Shown here one piece after another: positions 63,495 to 64,000 of a stretch of 64,000 nt of DNA. Origin of the DNA: Scatophagus argus. Lineage: Eukaryota; Chordata; Actinopteri; Scatophagidae. The position numbers and the translations under genes were made by a program. The notes beneath the pieces were generated by a model that worked only from the letters and a program-made list of their open reading frames with translations, searched no databases and was not told the DNA's origin. Location of the stretch: assembly GCF_020382885.2 (NCBI RefSeq), contig NC_058506.1, positions 5,642,001-5,706,000 of the forward strand. Direction: 5' to 3'. Position 1 is the stretch's first letter, and every line of letters starts with the position of its first letter.

Positions 63495-64000
63495 GTTAGT
63501 GAGAAACACACTCAAAAATAAACCTTCCTCACAGGAGATAATTTGACTTGTTACCTTGTGTCTAGACCATAAGCACATCGGACGTGTCTTTAAGTTACAT
63601 GTCTCATGCAACAGTTGTGCTTTCATTTTAATCTGTGCAGACTCGCATCTAAACTGTGTAGTCATGGTGTGTAACCACTACCTAAATTCTTTATTTACGC
63701 TTCAAGTCTAGTTTTTTTTTTCAGTAATACATGCACAAATGTCACATTGATACCTAGTGAAGAGGCACTGAATAAATGTATTATTCTACATTTTGCAATC
63801 TATGTGAGCACACTGCTCCAGTATGTAATCCCTCTGACATCCCTTAGCTTGTTTGATTACATCCAATAATAGACATAGGCACCTTCTCAATTCCTCAAAC
63901 AGGGTCTATAGGATTAAGAAGGTGAAAACACTGTCTTGTGTGATCGTCAAGTAGCTGTCAAATTGATCAAGGCCCACTTGATCTGGCTCAGAAAGCTGCC
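63495..64000 (+). other. Intron of ggnbp2 running off the window
   Basis: No frame encodes the expected DESECTSDEE-type continuation, so the next exon lies beyond the right edge. Nothing else recognisable. Confidence 0.7.

Noticed and set aside
1-64000. CRISPR arrays, tRNA or rRNA genes, prokaryotic operons
   Set aside because: No regularly spaced repeats, tRNA A/B-box pairs or rRNA blocks were seen; the spliced vertebrate genes rule out a prokaryotic reading.

Overview
The window is vertebrate nuclear DNA, almost certainly from a ray-finned (probably percomorph) fish. Coding regions are split into many short exons with GT-AG introns. The repeats are typical fish families (Tc1/mariner, hAT-like, piggyBac-like and short inverted-repeat elements), and the proteins resemble human orthologues closely while differing at many positions. 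I reconstructed seven protein-coding genes by following reading frame and splice phase from exon to exon.

Layout: 1-14,690 holds no gene I can support, only AT-rich intergenic DNA with microsatellites, two perfect inverted repeats and a decayed repeat. gusb (lysosomal beta-glucuronidase, 12 exons, +) runs 14,781-24,940. Intergenic DNA with a hAT-like element at 25,661-26,394 follows. vkorc1l1 (vitamin K epoxide reductase complex subunit 1-like 1, 3 exons, -) runs 36,697 down to 32,020, with a probable long 3' UTR below it. nupr1 (small stress-response chromatin protein, +) is divergent from vkorc1l1 at 37,265-37,495; an internally deleted Tc1 element lies in its probable 3' UTR. znhit3 (5 exons, +) is at 39,635-41,440. 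myo19 (mitochondrial myosin XIX, 24 coding exons, -) runs 54,293 down to 43,023, tail-to-tail with znhit3. pigw (GPI-anchor inositol acyltransferase, one coding exon, +) is at 55,387-56,871, head-to-head with myo19. ggnbp2 (gametogenetin-binding protein 2, +) begins coding at 58,656 and runs off the right edge after its twelfth coding exon at 63,494.

The block nupr1-znhit3-myo19-pigw-ggnbp2 contains the human 17q12 order ZNHIT3-MYO19-PIGW-GGNBP2, while gusb and vkorc1l1 are neighbours on human 7q11. The window therefore contains a junction between two blocks that are separate in human. The genes are mainly housekeeping genes with unrelated jobs: lysosomal glycan degradation, ER vitamin K recycling, stress response, snoRNP assembly, mitochondrial transport, GPI-anchor synthesis and gametogenesis.

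I found no operon-like, CRISPR, phage or otherwise novel multi-gene system. The most informative non-coding signals are: two palindromic CLEAR-type E-boxes just upstream of gusb; a CACGTG/TATA/CRE-like cluster upstream of nupr1; a 269-bp piggyBac-like element with TTAA target sites and a transposase fragment inside a myo19 intron; and a 355-bp inverted-repeat element ending 40 bp from a myo19 splice donor.
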